A DNA stretch of 64,000 bases from Aquimarina sp042434915 (GTDB taxonomy: Bacteria; Bacteroidota; Bacteroidia; Flavobacteriales; Flavobacteriaceae). The stretch lies in the NCBI RefSeq assembly GCF_042434915.1, contig NZ_CP170198.1:1550001-1614000 (forward strand), in the 5' to 3' direction. A model generated the notes under the pieces. That model ran no database searches, was not told where the DNA came from, and saw only the letters and a list, made by a program, of their open reading frames with translations. The position numbers and the translations under genes are program-made. Numbering within the stretch: the stretch's first letter is position 1; each line of letters starts with the position of its first letter. This document shows, piece by piece, positions 26,214 to 35,384 of the stretch.

Positions 26214-27938
26214 TCAGACCAAATGCTTAAAGTAATCGATTAAAACCACATCATTCACTAATCTTGGTGTAAATACCTCTAACAGTTTGGGTTGGTTTGA
26301 GAGTTTATAAAAGGTCTTTAATTCTTTATCTAAGTCTTCTACCGATTCAGCTTTTGCATATTCAAAATTATACATGGCGCACAGGTGATTTGCTGTGAGT
26401 GCATGGGTGGTTTCAAAAAAGGTATTAAAATTGGCTTCGTCTGACTTTCCTGGTAAGATTCTAAAAATTCCTCCTCCTCCATTATTAATTACTACAATTC
26501 TGAAATTGGTTGGGATATAATTATTCCAAAGCGCATTACTGTCATAGAAAAAACTAAGATCTCCTGTTATCAATGTTGTTGGTTGTTTTGATACTATTGC
26601 AGATCCTATTGCCGTTGATGTGCTACCATCGATACCACTGGTGCCTCGATTACAAAAGACTTGAAAATTTGAAGTAAGTGAAAATAGTTGTGCATACCGT
26701 ATCGTTGAACTATTACTTAATTGTACTAGTTGATGTTTGGGTATTTGTTTAATTAATACCTCAAACACTTTTAAGTCACAAAAGGGTATGCTTGTTAAGT
26801 ATTCCTTATGTTTTACACTACGCATATCTCGAACCGTCAACCAATGCTTTTTATAGGTAGATACTACATTATTAGCTAATGGCAGAAGTTCTGCGAAAAA
26901 TTTTTCTGGATTCATTTTGATATGATAATCCAAACAAAAATAAGTATCGAAGGCTTTTTTCTCATCGACATGCCAATGGGTGCCTGGAGAAAATGTACGT
27001 AAAAATGCTTTAATTCGTTTTGATACTACCATACCCCCGATGGTAAGTAGCAAGTCTGGTTGTAGTGCTAAAAATTCTTTGTTACTTAAAGGTGTTATCA
27101 ACTGATCTATATTATCAACATGGGTAGCGTGAAAAATATTAGAGGTGGTTTCTGTTAATACCAATACCGAAGGATCCTTTGCTAATATATCAAAATAGCG
27201 TTGATCTATATTTTTAGGCGAATTGGTTCCTATAAGGATTAATTTTTTTGAAGCCTGATTCCACTGCTCGATTATATCATCTTGTGCAAAATCTTGTAAA
27301 GAGTAGCTATGTTTTTTTATGGGAAGTACTAAGGGATCAACCGTCGATTCGGTAATTTTGTCGTATAAAGGTTCGTAAAATGGGATATTAATATGTACAG
27401 GTCCTTTTTGTTCTATGGCCTGATTGAGTGCTAGATTAATTTCTCGTTCATTATGTTTTTGTGCTTCTTTTTGTTTTTGTAAAATGCGCAGGTCTGTAAT
27501 CTTTTCGGCAGCAATAAGTTCTGAATATAGGTTGGCCGAATATAAAATATGATTTTCGAATACATTTCTTTGTCTAATGGTTTGCCCATCGCCAATATCT
27601 ATACGCTCTATTGGGCGATCGGCACTTAATACCACTAGAGGGATATCGCTATAAAATGCCTCTGCAATTGCTGGATAATAATTAAGTAGTGCACTACCCG
27701 AGGTGCAAACTAATCCTACAGGTTTTTTGAGCTGTTGTGCTAAGCCTAATGCAAAAAAAGCAGCACATCGCTCATCAACAATGCTATAGCATTGTAAATC
27801 GGGATGTTCACTAAACCCAATTGTAAGTGGTGCGTTGCGCGATCCTGGGGATATGACTATATGGTGTACACCTTTAACATCGCATAGGTGTACTATGGTT
27901 TGCGCTAGTGGTATTGTCGAGTATAAACGTTTCTTCAC
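26214..27938 (-). CDS. menD: SEPHCHC synthase (menaquinone biosynthesis)
   Basis: 574 residues, a thiamine-diphosphate enzyme that adds a succinic semialdehyde unit from 2-oxoglutarate to isochorismate. The N-terminal PYR domain contains HIVISPGSRNAPLTIGFSEH and GLVCTSGSALLNYYPAIAEA. The C-terminal PP domain has NRGTSGIDGSTSTAIG, a GDLSFFYDSNAL metal/ThDP region and NNGGGGIFRILPG. The start is a GTG; no better ATG exists upstream. It follows menF after a 120-base gap. Confidence 0.96.
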   Translation of the reverse strand: MKKRLYSTIPLAQTIVHLCDVKGVHHIVISPGSRNAPLTIGFSEHPDLQCYSIVDERCAAFFALGLAQQLKKPVGLVCTSGSALLNYYPAIAEAFYSDIPLVVLSADRPIERIDIGDGQTIRQRNVFENHILYSANLYSELIAAEKITDLRILQKQKEAQKHNEREINLALNQAIEQKGPVHINIPFYEPLYDKITESTVDPLVLPIKKHSYSLQDFAQDDIIEQWNQASKKLILIGTNSPKNIDQRYFDILAKDPSVLVLTETTSNIFHATHVDNIDQLITPLSNKEFLALQPDLLLTIGGMVVSKRIKAFLRTFSPGTHWHVDEKKAFDTYFCLDYHIKMNPEKFFAELLPLANNVVSTYKKHWLTVRDMRSVKHKEYLTSIPFCDLKVFEVLIKQIPKHQLVQLSNSSTIRYAQLFSLTSNFQVFCNRGTSGIDGSTSTAIGSAIVSKQPTTLITGDLSFFYDSNALWNNYIPTNFRIVVINNGGGGIFRILPGKSDEANFNTFFETTHALTANHLCAMYNFEYAKAESVEDLDKELKTFYKLSNQPKLLEVFTPRLVNDVVLIDYFKHLV

Positions 27939-28060
27939 ACGTTTTGAATTTTAATGATATTGCCTCGCACATGCTATCGATTTTGGTACTTGGCTTTTTC
28001 TTTTTGTTACCTGTAAAATTACACTATTACAGGTTTGATGTCCTAGCAAATTTTATAATT

Positions 28061-29137
28061 TTATTTTAAAACCTTTTTGATTGTTTGGGATTTTTTTACG
28101 GTTTCTTCCCATTCTTTTTTTGGATTAGAGTCTTTTGTAATTCCGCCTCCAACGTATATTTTAACTTGCTTATGCTGTACTTGCATACATCTAAGGTTTA
28201 CATAAAAGTTAGTATGCAACGTAGTAGGAGTAGTTATTATATGTTCTCCTAAAAATCCTGTATAAAATTTACGATCATACGGCTCGTTTTTTTTGATAAA
28301 TTTAAGTGCCGATTGTTTGGGTAAACCACATACTGCTGGAGTTGGATGTAATTTTTGTACTATTTCTTGCAAAGATACTGCAGAGAAATCGATGGTAGCA
28401 ATGATATCAGATCGTAAATGCAGAAGAGTCCCTGCTCGATGTGTATATGGTTGTGAAATCTCTAGTGCACTTGCCCAGGGTTGTAAGGTGTCCTTAATAT
28501 AATCTGTGACTATTTGCTGCTCGTCTTGCTCTTTTATACTCCAAGCTACGTTCGTTGCTCCTATATTAGCTTGAGTGGCTGCTAGAGCCATAGTATAAAG
28601 TTTATCTTTTTTAATAGATAATAAGGTTTCTGGTGTTGCTCCTAACCATAGTCCTACTTGGGGATGGTACCATATATATACAAATGCAGTTGGATAGGAG
28701 GCTAATAAGTTTTCAAAAACATTTATCCAATCCTGATTGTTTGTCGGGATCTCTTCTTCTCTGGAGAGTACGACTTTATCCAAAACACCTTGTTTAATGG
28801 TATCAATCCCTGCCTTAATAAGTGCTATATGGCTATCATAAGCAAGTCCCAAAATGGATCTTGGGTCACTTATTACTTTGGGAGATATATCTTCATCGAT
28901 AGTTAACTGTTCTTGTTGTTTACAGCTTTTTGAAAGCGGAAAAATTATAGCGTCTTCTGTTGTATCAAAAGGAGCCATTACAAATCCAGAATGTGTATAA
29001 TCCGTTGTACGATTAAGACTATTATCATTCTGAAAATAACTTAGGAGCACCTGAGAATTTGGTGCTCTATACAAAACAAAAGGTTGTTCCTCGTTAAGAT
29101 GGTTACGAGCTTTTTTGTATAAAGATCCTGATTTCAA
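28061..29137 (-). CDS. menF: Isochorismate synthase
   Basis: 358 residues of the chorismate-binding family, converting chorismate to isochorismate as the first step to menaquinone. Recognisable segments are KVVLSREEEI (about 122-131), GLWLGATPETLLS (about 158-170), HLRSDIIATI, LHPTPAVCGLPK and the end YVGGGITKDSNPKKEWEET. The frame opens with TTG immediately after the thioesterase stop; no ATG is available near the expected start. Neighbouring menD supports MenF over a siderophore enzyme. Confidence 0.94.
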   Translation of the reverse strand: MKSGSLYKKARNHLNEEQPFVLYRAPNSQVLLSYFQNDNSLNRTTDYTHSGFVMAPFDTTEDAIIFPLSKSCKQQEQLTIDEDISPKVISDPRSILGLAYDSHIALIKAGIDTIKQGVLDKVVLSREEEIPTNNQDWINVFENLLASYPTAFVYIWYHPQVGLWLGATPETLLSIKKDKLYTMALAATQANIGATNVAWSIKEQDEQQIVTDYIKDTLQPWASALEISQPYTHRAGTLLHLRSDIIATIDFSAVSLQEIVQKLHPTPAVCGLPKQSALKFIKKNEPYDRKFYTGFLGEHIITTPTTLHTNFYVNLRCMQVQHKQVKIYVGGGITKDSNPKKEWEETVKKSQTIKKVLK

Positions 29138-29138
29138 A

Positions 29139-29564
29139 TTATTTATATTTTGGCAAAGCTATAGTAGTTAACTTGACCACTGATATGAGCTGTTCTTCTT
29201 GATCTGTAATTTTAATATCCCAAAGTTGAGTTGTTCGCCCTTTGTGTACAATTACCGCTTTGGCATATACAAACCCTTCTCGAATACTTTTTACATGATT
29301 TGCTGATATCTCGATACCACGTATATAAAAATCTTTAGAATTTAAGAATATATAAGTTGCTGCGCTCCCCACACTCTCGGCTAAGGCAACCATTGCTCCT
29401 CCATGTAGTACTCCATCTGGTTGATGCACTTTTGATGTTACTGGCATTTTTGCCGTAAGATGGGAATCGCTCACATCACAGAATGTAATATCCAAAGTTT
29501 CCATCAACGTGTTCTTACACATCGTATTACATTGCACAAGTAAATTATCTTTTTCTAGCACCAT
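29139..29564 (-). CDS. Hotdog-fold thioesterase, probable DHNA-CoA thioesterase
   Basis: 141 residues of the PaaI/YdiI type: VHQPDGVLHGGAMVALAESV (about residues 47-66) includes the conserved HGG helix with the catalytic acidic residue (E63 region). Such enzymes hydrolyse aromatic acyl-CoAs. Its position one base before menF suggests it releases 1,4-dihydroxy-2-naphthoate in menaquinone synthesis (MenI role). The family call is strong; the substrate is inferred. Confidence 0.85.
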   Translation of the reverse strand: MVLEKDNLLVQCNTMCKNTLMETLDITFCDVSDSHLTAKMPVTSKVHQPDGVLHGGAMVALAESVGSAATYIFLNSKDFYIRGIEISANHVKSIREGFVYAKAVIVHKGRTTQLWDIKITDQEEQLISVVKLTTIALPKYK

Positions 29565-29770
29565 TATTCTGTTTTTAACAAAAATATGGATTCTTACATA
29601 ATTTTGTGTGGAATCCGCTTATAATAATCCTCAATAGTGATAGTAATTTATGGGAATTTTAACTTTAAGGAAGTAGTAGCAAGAGAAACTTAAAAGAAAG
29701 TATTAAATCTGTTTCAAATCAAATAAAATCCAAATATATTGTGAACCTATTCTCTAATACTTTAAAATAT

Positions 29771-30418
29771 ATGAGTAAGAAACAGGTTGACTATACTTCT
29801 ATTAACACTTATGATACTTTAAATAGTATTTCGCCAAGTACTAAAAATATTTGGATTGTTTTTCATGGCATTGGATATCTGAGTAAATATTTTATTCGGT
29901 TATTCGAAGATCTTGATAAAGATGAGAACTATATCATCGCCCCACAGGCTCCATCAAAATATTACAAAGACGATGGATATCGTCGAGTTGGGTCTAGTTG
30001 GTTGACCAAAGAAAATACCGAAACAGATATTGAAAATGTACTGCGATATATCGATGCGGTAATATTGTCAGAAAATTTACCCGATGATGTACAATTGATA
30101 CTATTAGGATATTCGCAGGGTGTAAGTATTGCTAGTCGGTATATAGCTCGTAGAAAATTTAAATGCGATCATCTTATTTTGATCTCGGGAGCTTTTCCTA
30201 AAGAGCTTACCTATAAAGATTTTGATTTTTTACCAGAGTCTACTTTAATAAGTCATATTGTTGGGGATAATGATCCCTATTTTGAGAAAAGAAACGTGAT
30301 TGCAGAAAAAGAAAGAGTTAGTACTATCTTACCACGAATAAAGTTTTATACACATGCTGGGGGACATGAGCTACATCTGCCATCTGTAAAGGCGGCATGT
30401 AATCTAGTTACTGAATAA
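29771..30418 (+). CDS. Alpha/beta hydrolase (carboxylesterase/phospholipase-like)
   Basis: 215 residues from the ATG at 29771. An upstream in-frame GTG at 29741 would add ten residues and looks less likely. The nucleophile elbow GYSQG places Ser at about residue 115, with VGDNDPYF and HAGGHELH supplying the probable acid and base. The size and FHGIGYLSKYFIRLFEDL start fit the phospholipase/carboxylesterase subgroup. Cytoplasmic, substrate unknown. It diverges from the menaquinone operon. Confidence 0.85.
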   Translation: MSKKQVDYTSINTYDTLNSISPSTKNIWIVFHGIGYLSKYFIRLFEDLDKDENYIIAPQAPSKYYKDDGYRRVGSSWLTKENTETDIENVLRYIDAVILSENLPDDVQLILLGYSQGVSIASRYIARRKFKCDHLILISGAFPKELTYKDFDFLPESTLISHIVGDNDPYFEKRNVIAEKERVSTILPRIKFYTHAGGHELHLPSVKAACNLVTE

Positions 30419-30449
30419 AAAAAATCACCTTTTAAAGGTGATTTTTTTA
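30417..30449. terminator. Bidirectional terminator between hydrolase and PfpI gene
   Basis: AAAAATCACCTTTTAAAGGTGA followed by a run of T forms a near-perfect palindrome flanked by A and T tracts. It lies between two convergent genes and can end both transcripts. Confidence 0.85.
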
Positions 30450-30469
30450 TACTTGGTTCGGCATCCAAA

Positions 30470-31018
30470 TTATGCGTGTTGTTCGTCATGTTTCCCTTCA
30501 TGAACTTCTTCAACTAGTTTACGATTGAATGCTTCTAGATCTTCGGGTGAACGACTTGTAACAAAACCATGATCTACCACTACTTCTTCATCTACCCAAT
30601 TTGCTCCTGCATTTATCAAATCTTTCTTTACTGATGGAAAAGATGTCATTTTTCTTCCTTCGACAACTTCAGCTTCAATAAGTACCTGCGGTCCATGACA
30701 GATAGACGCTACGGGTTTCTCTTGTTTAAAAAAATCTTTTACAAATGTAATTGCTTTTTCTTCTCTTCTTAATTTATCTGGATTAATAACTCCGCCAGGA
30801 ATCACTAAAGCATTGTAGTCTGATGATGATACTTGATCTAATGTATAATCTACAGTAAACTCACTACCCCAGTTACCATCTTTCCAACTTTTAATTTTAC
30901 CACTCTCTAGGCTCACAATATCTGCTTGCCATCCTTCTTTTTCTAATGCGTTTTTAGGACTTGTCAATTCAACTTCTTCAAAACCATTTGTTGCCAAAAT
31001 TGCAATTCTTTTAGACAT
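30470..31018 (-). CDS. PfpI/DJ-1 family protein (YhbO-like)
   Basis: 182 residues. The conserved nucleophile elbow ASICHGPQ has Cys107 followed by His, as in PfpI/YhbO proteins. The start KRIAILATNGFEEVELTSPK also fits. Members are glyoxalase/deglycase-like stress enzymes or chaperones. The C-terminal FVTSRSPEDLEAFNRKLVEE is typical. Cytoplasmic, monocistronic. Confidence 0.9.
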   Translation of the reverse strand: MSKRIAILATNGFEEVELTSPKNALEKEGWQADIVSLESGKIKSWKDGNWGSEFTVDYTLDQVSSSDYNALVIPGGVINPDKLRREEKAITFVKDFFKQEKPVASICHGPQVLIEAEVVEGRKMTSFPSVKKDLINAGANWVDEEVVVDHGFVTSRSPEDLEAFNRKLVEEVHEGKHDEQHA

Positions 31019-31178
31019 ATTTTTTTCTTTTTTAATTAAACATTTTTATTTGATATAAAATTAAAAAGATAGGTGCTGTCTGTGTTATAAAGGAATAATA
31101 AACTTAAACCTGAAATTGTTATAAATTCTATAAAAACTAAGGAATTATGTTAATTACTTACTGAGAGTAAACTATATA

Positions 31179-32060
31179 TTAATCTACAAAATATGCATGC
31201 TTATTTGGCTGAATAACAACTCCGTATTTTTTGGCGTATTGAACTGTTAACTCTGCGCCAAAGAATAAGATTAAACAAGTATAATATACCCAAAGAAGAA
31301 TCAAAACTACCGATGAAGCGCCGCCATAAACTGAAGCTGGATTAGCATTACCAAAATAGAGGCCAATTAGATATTCACCAATTAAAAAAAGAAAGGTCGT
31401 AATCGCAGCTCCCAAAAAGGTAGTTTTCCATCCAATTGTTATATCTGGTAAGAGTCTAAAGATCGAGGCAAATAAAAGGGTAATAAACGCAAATGAGAAC
31501 ACAAAATCCAAAAGGTCTACTGCTATAGCGGTCATATGGGGATAATAATGCTCTACGTACTCACTAAATGCACTTAACATGGCTGATATAGTGAGTGAGG
31601 TTAGTAACATCATACCTATTACCAATACCATTCCAAAAGATATCGCACGATCTTTGATGGTTCTCAAAAAAGTTTGTTGCTTTGCTTTCACTCCCCAAAT
31701 AGTATTCATAGCATGTTTGAGTTGAAAAAATGCACCTGTTGCACCAAAGAGCAATGCTCCAAATCCAAAGATCACTGTAAAGGTACCACTATCATTAAGT
31801 GCCGCACTTTTAACCATACCTTCTACTGCTTGCGCACTACCCTCCCCAATAAATCCAGCAATTTGATTTGTTATTCTTCCTTGTACAGCGTCTCTTCCAA
31901 AAAAATAACCTGCAATACTAACTACAATCATTAATAGCGAGGGAAGAGAAAAAAGCGTGTAGTATGCAATAATCGCACTTCTTGCAAAGGGTTGATTTTT
32001 ATCCCAATTTATATAGGTTTGTTTAAGTAAATGTGCTATTTGTTTCAAGAATTTAATCAT
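31179..32060 (-). CDS. YihY/BrkB family membrane protein
   Basis: 293 residues with about six membrane segments. The family signature is clear: AIIAYYTLFSLPSLLMIVVS near the N-terminus, GFIGEGSAQAVEGMV, then GATGAFFQLKHAMNTIWGV, and YGGASSVVLILLWVYYTCLI near the C-terminus. Function is uncertain; it is often called an RNase BN homologue in error. It overlaps the upstream DinB-like gene by 4 bases, so the two are probably co-transcribed. Confidence 0.92.
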   Translation of the reverse strand: MIKFLKQIAHLLKQTYINWDKNQPFARSAIIAYYTLFSLPSLLMIVVSIAGYFFGRDAVQGRITNQIAGFIGEGSAQAVEGMVKSAALNDSGTFTVIFGFGALLFGATGAFFQLKHAMNTIWGVKAKQQTFLRTIKDRAISFGMVLVIGMMLLTSLTISAMLSAFSEYVEHYYPHMTAIAVDLLDFVFSFAFITLLFASIFRLLPDITIGWKTTFLGAAITTFLFLIGEYLIGLYFGNANPASVYGGASSVVLILLWVYYTCLILFFGAELTVQYAKKYGVVIQPNKHAYFVD

Positions 32061-32569
32061 AAATAACGTGATTTTATAACTTCGAAATGATGTTGTTGAT
32101 GCCCTGGAATTATGTATCCCACTGCTCTAGCACTCATAGGACTCTTACTTGCCTCTCCTATACGTGTACTCATCTCTGGTGTACACCGCTTAAATAGTGA
32201 AATCGTACTCTCTCTCACAGCGATAAAATCACTTACAATTTCCTTTTTACTTGAATTATTGGCGTTTGAAAAAGGTACGTATTGATCCTGATCAAATCCT
32301 GGTAAAGAATTACCATCATTACGAGCAAAACATAAAGCTCGATAGCTAAAAACTCGCTCTGTATCTATTAGATGTTGTAACACTTCGACTAACGTCCATT
32401 TACCATCTGCATAGGAGAACAACCATTTATCATCTGGCAAATTGGTTACAAAAGACACAAATTCTTCTTTACTATGTTGTAGTCCTAAGACAATATCTTC
32501 GTGTTTTGCTTTTTGAATATAGTTTGAATAATAAGAACTGTATTCATTGTTAGATAAGTGCGTAATCAT
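32057..32569 (-). CDS. DinB-like (DUF664-type) four-helix protein
   Basis: 170 residues of the DinB/YfiT metal-binding four-helix bundle: DGKWTLVEVLQHLIDTERVF (about 70-89) carries the first metal His, and YIIPGHQQHHFEVIKSRY at the C-terminus carries the others. Many members are thiol transferases or metal hydrolases. Translationally coupled to the downstream brkB-like gene. Confidence 0.88.
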   Translation of the reverse strand: MITHLSNNEYSSYYSNYIQKAKHEDIVLGLQHSKEEFVSFVTNLPDDKWLFSYADGKWTLVEVLQHLIDTERVFSYRALCFARNDGNSLPGFDQDQYVPFSNANNSSKKEIVSDFIAVRESTISLFKRCTPEMSTRIGEASKSPMSARAVGYIIPGHQQHHFEVIKSRYL

Positions 32570-32655
32570 ATAATTGTTTTAATAGGTGTTGAAATTTAAT
32601 ACTTCTAAGATATTATAAATAACGATTAACAGATCTTTATCATGTAATTAAAAAC

Positions 32656-32695
32656 TAAAAAACCCTCTATGCCAAAATAAGCACAGAGGGTTTTT
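32656..32695 (-). terminator. Terminator after lrp-type gene
   Basis: AACCCTCTGTGC and the matching TAGAGGGTTTTT (minus strand) form a stem with a T tract, 20 bases past the stop of the Lrp-type gene. Confidence 0.85.
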
Positions 32696-32714
32696 ATATA
32701 GAATAGTTTTATGC

Positions 32715-33194
32715 TTACATATCCTGAAAGATAGAATGCATCAATCGTTTCTTATCATTAATACTTTCTTCTAGCGATATCATAGTTTCTGTACGATACA
32801 CTCCGTCAATATCATCTAACTTAAAAATAATATCCTTTGCATGATTGGTATCTTTTGCTCGAACCTTACAAAATATATTAAATTTTCCAGTAGTGATATG
32901 TGCAACTGTTACATATGGTATCTCTGCAATACGCTCTAGTACAAATTTTGTTTGGGAGGTGTTCTGTAAATAAATTCCGACATATGCAATAAATGCATAG
33001 CCTAATTTCGTGTAATCCAACGTCAATGAAGAACCTTCAATAATTCCAGCTTCTTCCATTTTCTTAACACGTACATGAACCGTTCCTGCAGAAATCAATA
33101 ATTTCTTTGCTATATCTGTAAAAGGAGTCCGTGTATTCTCAATTAACATATCCAGTATTTGATGGTCTACTTCATCTAATTTAAACTTTGCCAT
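32715..33194 (-). CDS. Lrp/AsnC family transcriptional regulator
   Basis: 159 residues. The N-terminal winged helix-turn-helix (about 5-62: LDEVDHQILDMLIENTRTPF, ISAGTVHVRVKKMEEAGII) is followed by the RAM ligand-binding domain (about 70-150: AYVGIYLQNT, VTVAHITTGKFNIFCKVRAK). It regulates amino-acid-related genes in the family; targets are not visible here. Its promoter side contains a plausible TATTTTTG -7 box at 33229-33236 on the minus strand. Confidence 0.93.
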   Translation of the reverse strand: MAKFKLDEVDHQILDMLIENTRTPFTDIAKKLLISAGTVHVRVKKMEEAGIIEGSSLTLDYTKLGYAFIAYVGIYLQNTSQTKFVLERIAEIPYVTVAHITTGKFNIFCKVRAKDTNHAKDIIFKLDDIDGVYRTETMISLEESINDKKRLMHSIFQDM

Positions 33195-33279
33195 AGTATA
33201 TTTAATAATTGTCAGATTGTTTACATTGCAAAAATAACAGAAAAATACTGTTTAAAAACATTTTAATTTACATTTTTAC

Positions 33280-34419
33280 CTATAAGACTGAGAATAATTC
33301 AGTGTCTAGATAAAATTTTAACATCTCAACCTCTGGAACTACCTCTACTACATCGTTATAGTGACGTATTATTCGTCCTTCGGCATATAGCTCTCGATGA
33401 CCAAAAAAACCGTTAAGATCCCCAATAACTGCGATCTTAGGTATAAATTTAATCTCATCATCCAATAATTTCTCGGTGAACTGCACAGCTATATCGATAA
33501 TCGTGTCTTTTAAACGTGCTTTTCTTATAATAACATCATAAAATAATTTTTTGTTTTCTGGTATTTTAAAATAGTCCTTATAATTATAGGTGCTAAAAGC
33601 TTTTGAAGCAATAGAACTTACGCCTTGTACCAAAGCATAAAAAATAAAACTTCTTGTTACCTCTCGCTCATAATCTTGTTCATAATGTCCTGCCTCAAAT
33701 AAAACAGTCGGAATCCCTTGACTTTCTAAAGTATCTCCAATACAATTAATATTAAAACCATCATCATATCGTCCAATTTGATCGGGTACAAATTCTTGCA
33801 ACACTTTATTCATTGCAACAATAACCTGCATTGATCTTACTCTACTTGAGGTTATAGATCTTTCGGTATCACCTGCAGGAGACAAAAATGACACCGTAGC
33901 AGATTTATTATTAGTACCGGCACTAAAAATTGTGCGTTGATCGTGAAGATTAAACGCAAAGTTTGGTTTTATAGTATCAATATATGAACGTAAAATTAAA
34001 CTCTCTTTTTGGGTTAGTTCTTGGGCATCTCTATTAAGGTCTATTTCATTTCCATTAACGCGTGTATATGCATCTGCACCATCTGGATTAAGTAATGGTA
34101 TTAAATAAATAGTACAATTAGATAATAGCATTTGAGTTGTCTCACAGGTGGTGTCGTGAAGCATATTTATAAAATCAAAAACAGCTTTTGTAGTGGTACT
34201 CTCATTACCATGCATCTGTGACCACATTACTATTTTATTGGTACCTATACCAAATTTTACCAAATGTATTGGTGTACCAGCTTCTGAATAGCCAATAACA
34301 TCTGAAGGAATAGCTAAAGATTTTAATTGACCAAGAACAATTTTTGAAGGCAAATATCTACCCGAAATAGATTTGTTCTGATACCGCTTATAAAGATTTT
34401 TAAGTTTAGTAGTACTCAT
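33280..34419 (-). CDS. M14 family zinc carboxypeptidase
   Basis: 379 residues from the ATG at 34419; the frame extends to a TTG at 34563, but that longer start overlaps the operator cluster and a likely promoter. The zinc ligands of M14 peptidases are present: H70xxE73 (MHGNES) and H159 (NLHDQR). No signal peptide, so probably cytoplasmic, acting on peptides or modified amino acids. It is divergent from the XRE regulator gene and both promoters lie among shared palindromes, so joint regulation is likely. Confidence 0.88.
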   Translation of the reverse strand: MSTTKLKNLYKRYQNKSISGRYLPSKIVLGQLKSLAIPSDVIGYSEAGTPIHLVKFGIGTNKIVMWSQMHGNESTTTKAVFDFINMLHDTTCETTQMLLSNCTIYLIPLLNPDGADAYTRVNGNEIDLNRDAQELTQKESLILRSYIDTIKPNFAFNLHDQRTIFSAGTNNKSATVSFLSPAGDTERSITSSRVRSMQVIVAMNKVLQEFVPDQIGRYDDGFNINCIGDTLESQGIPTVLFEAGHYEQDYEREVTRSFIFYALVQGVSSIASKAFSTYNYKDYFKIPENKKLFYDVIIRKARLKDTIIDIAVQFTEKLLDDEIKFIPKIAVIGDLNGFFGHRELYAEGRIIRHYNDVVEVVPEVEMLKFYLDTELFSVL

Positions 34420-34537
34420 ATCATATTTAAAATGCAAAGCTAGTATTGTAAAGAATAGATTCCTAATAGAGTATTTAAAATCACGTTTACAACTGTAAAA
34501 CACATCATTGTTTACAATTGGAACAGCTTTGTTTTTA

Positions 34538-34545
34538 CAAATGTA
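34538..34545 (-). promoter_or_regulatory. Candidate -7 box for the M14 peptidase gene
   Basis: TACATTTG on the minus strand, the same box as the XRE promoter and likewise inside a degenerate palindrome. No good -33 element at standard spacing is seen, so this is tentative. Transcription from here would favour the peptidase start at 34419. Confidence 0.4.
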
Positions 34546-34737
34546 TACAGAATAATTTTCCAAGAATGTTTACCTAGGTAAACAGTATATAGATGTTAAT
34601 TTACGCACAGTAAATTATTTCTATATTGTTTAATAATTGTTAGAGCAACCAGTTATATTTTACTATAAATCAGTTTTTTAATAGCTAAAAATTGAAGTTT
34701 TAGTTTAATGTGCTATAATTCTATTTACAATTGTAAA

Positions 34738-34768
34738 TTGCGTAGTAAATCAAATTTGTTTACATTTG
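34738..34768 (+). promoter_or_regulatory. Bacteroidota-type promoter of the XRE gene
   Basis: TTG at 34738-34740, a 20-base spacer, then TACATTTG at 34761-34768 fit the Bacteroidota TTTG / TAnnTTTG promoter consensus. The start codon lies about 30 bases downstream. The -7 box is embedded in an operator-like palindrome. Confidence 0.6.
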
Positions 34769-34799
34769 TATAGTCTTAATTATTGATATACATTTTACA

Positions 34800-35300
34800 A
34801 TGGTAAACAGCGAAAAGTTTGGAAAAAGAATTCAAAAAATAATGGATCACTATCAAGTTTCTGCTTCTGCATTTGCTGATGCTATGGGTGTAGGTAGATC
34901 CTCGATCTCACATATTCTTTCGGGAAGAAATAAACCCAGTTTAGATTTTGTCATGAAAATAGTAGACGCTTATCCTGATGCACAACTACGTTGGTTGTTA
35001 TATGGTGAAGGAAATTTTCCTAAAGCGAAAGAGGAAAAAAACATTCCTACTCCACCTCCTAAAGTTATGTCGGAAACAACAACTCCAACAAAAGAAAAAC
35101 CTATTGAGACTACCAATGATTTGTTCAATCAAAGTGAAAATAGATTGGTAGATGCACCGCCTCCTATTCCAGAAATTAATGAAAATATTTTAAGTAAAGA
35201 GACACGAAGTAATGGTGCTATGGATAGTACTATCAAAAAAGAAATTGAACGTATCGTATTTTTTTATAAAGATGGTTCTTTTAAAAGTTATGAAAATTAA
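34800..35300 (+). CDS. XRE-family transcriptional regulator
   Basis: 166 residues. The N-terminal HTH (about 6-65) reads FGKRIQKIMDHYQVSASAFA, then GVGRSSISHILSGRNKPSLD, typical of Cro/CI-type repressors. A Pro/Thr-rich linker follows and a short C-terminal segment (IKKEIERIVFFYKDGSFKSY) that may mediate dimerisation. Its own start codon lies inside a TTTAC-N4-GTAAA palindrome, so autorepression is likely. This architecture is common in Flavobacteriia; ligand unknown. Confidence 0.9.
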   Translation: MVNSEKFGKRIQKIMDHYQVSASAFADAMGVGRSSISHILSGRNKPSLDFVMKIVDAYPDAQLRWLLYGEGNFPKAKEEKNIPTPPPKVMSETTTPTKEKPIETTNDLFNQSENRLVDAPPPIPEINENILSKETRSNGAMDSTIKKEIERIVFFYKDGSFKSYEN

Positions 35301-35384
35301 AAAAGGAAAACTTTTACATTTTAAGTTATATTATTTCTTTAAATACAATTATTTTCGTTGACACAATAAGAGCACTTTCAATTT

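Larger units (their letters stand above)
34486..34807. promoter_or_regulatory. Cluster of TTTAC-N4-GTAAA palindromes (operators)
   Basis: Perfect or near-perfect copies lie at 34486-34499 (AACT spacer), 34568-34583 (GTTTACCTAGGTAAAC, fully palindromic), 34724-34737 (AATT spacer) and 34794-34807 (AATG spacer, covering the start codon of the XRE gene). A copy with a 5-base spacer is at 34600-34614. Degenerate copies are at 34511-34524, 34534-34547 and 34759-34772. The last two overlap TACATTTG boxes on opposite strands. This is the pattern of cooperative repressor binding between divergent genes, most likely by the XRE protein encoded at 34800. Confidence 0.8.
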
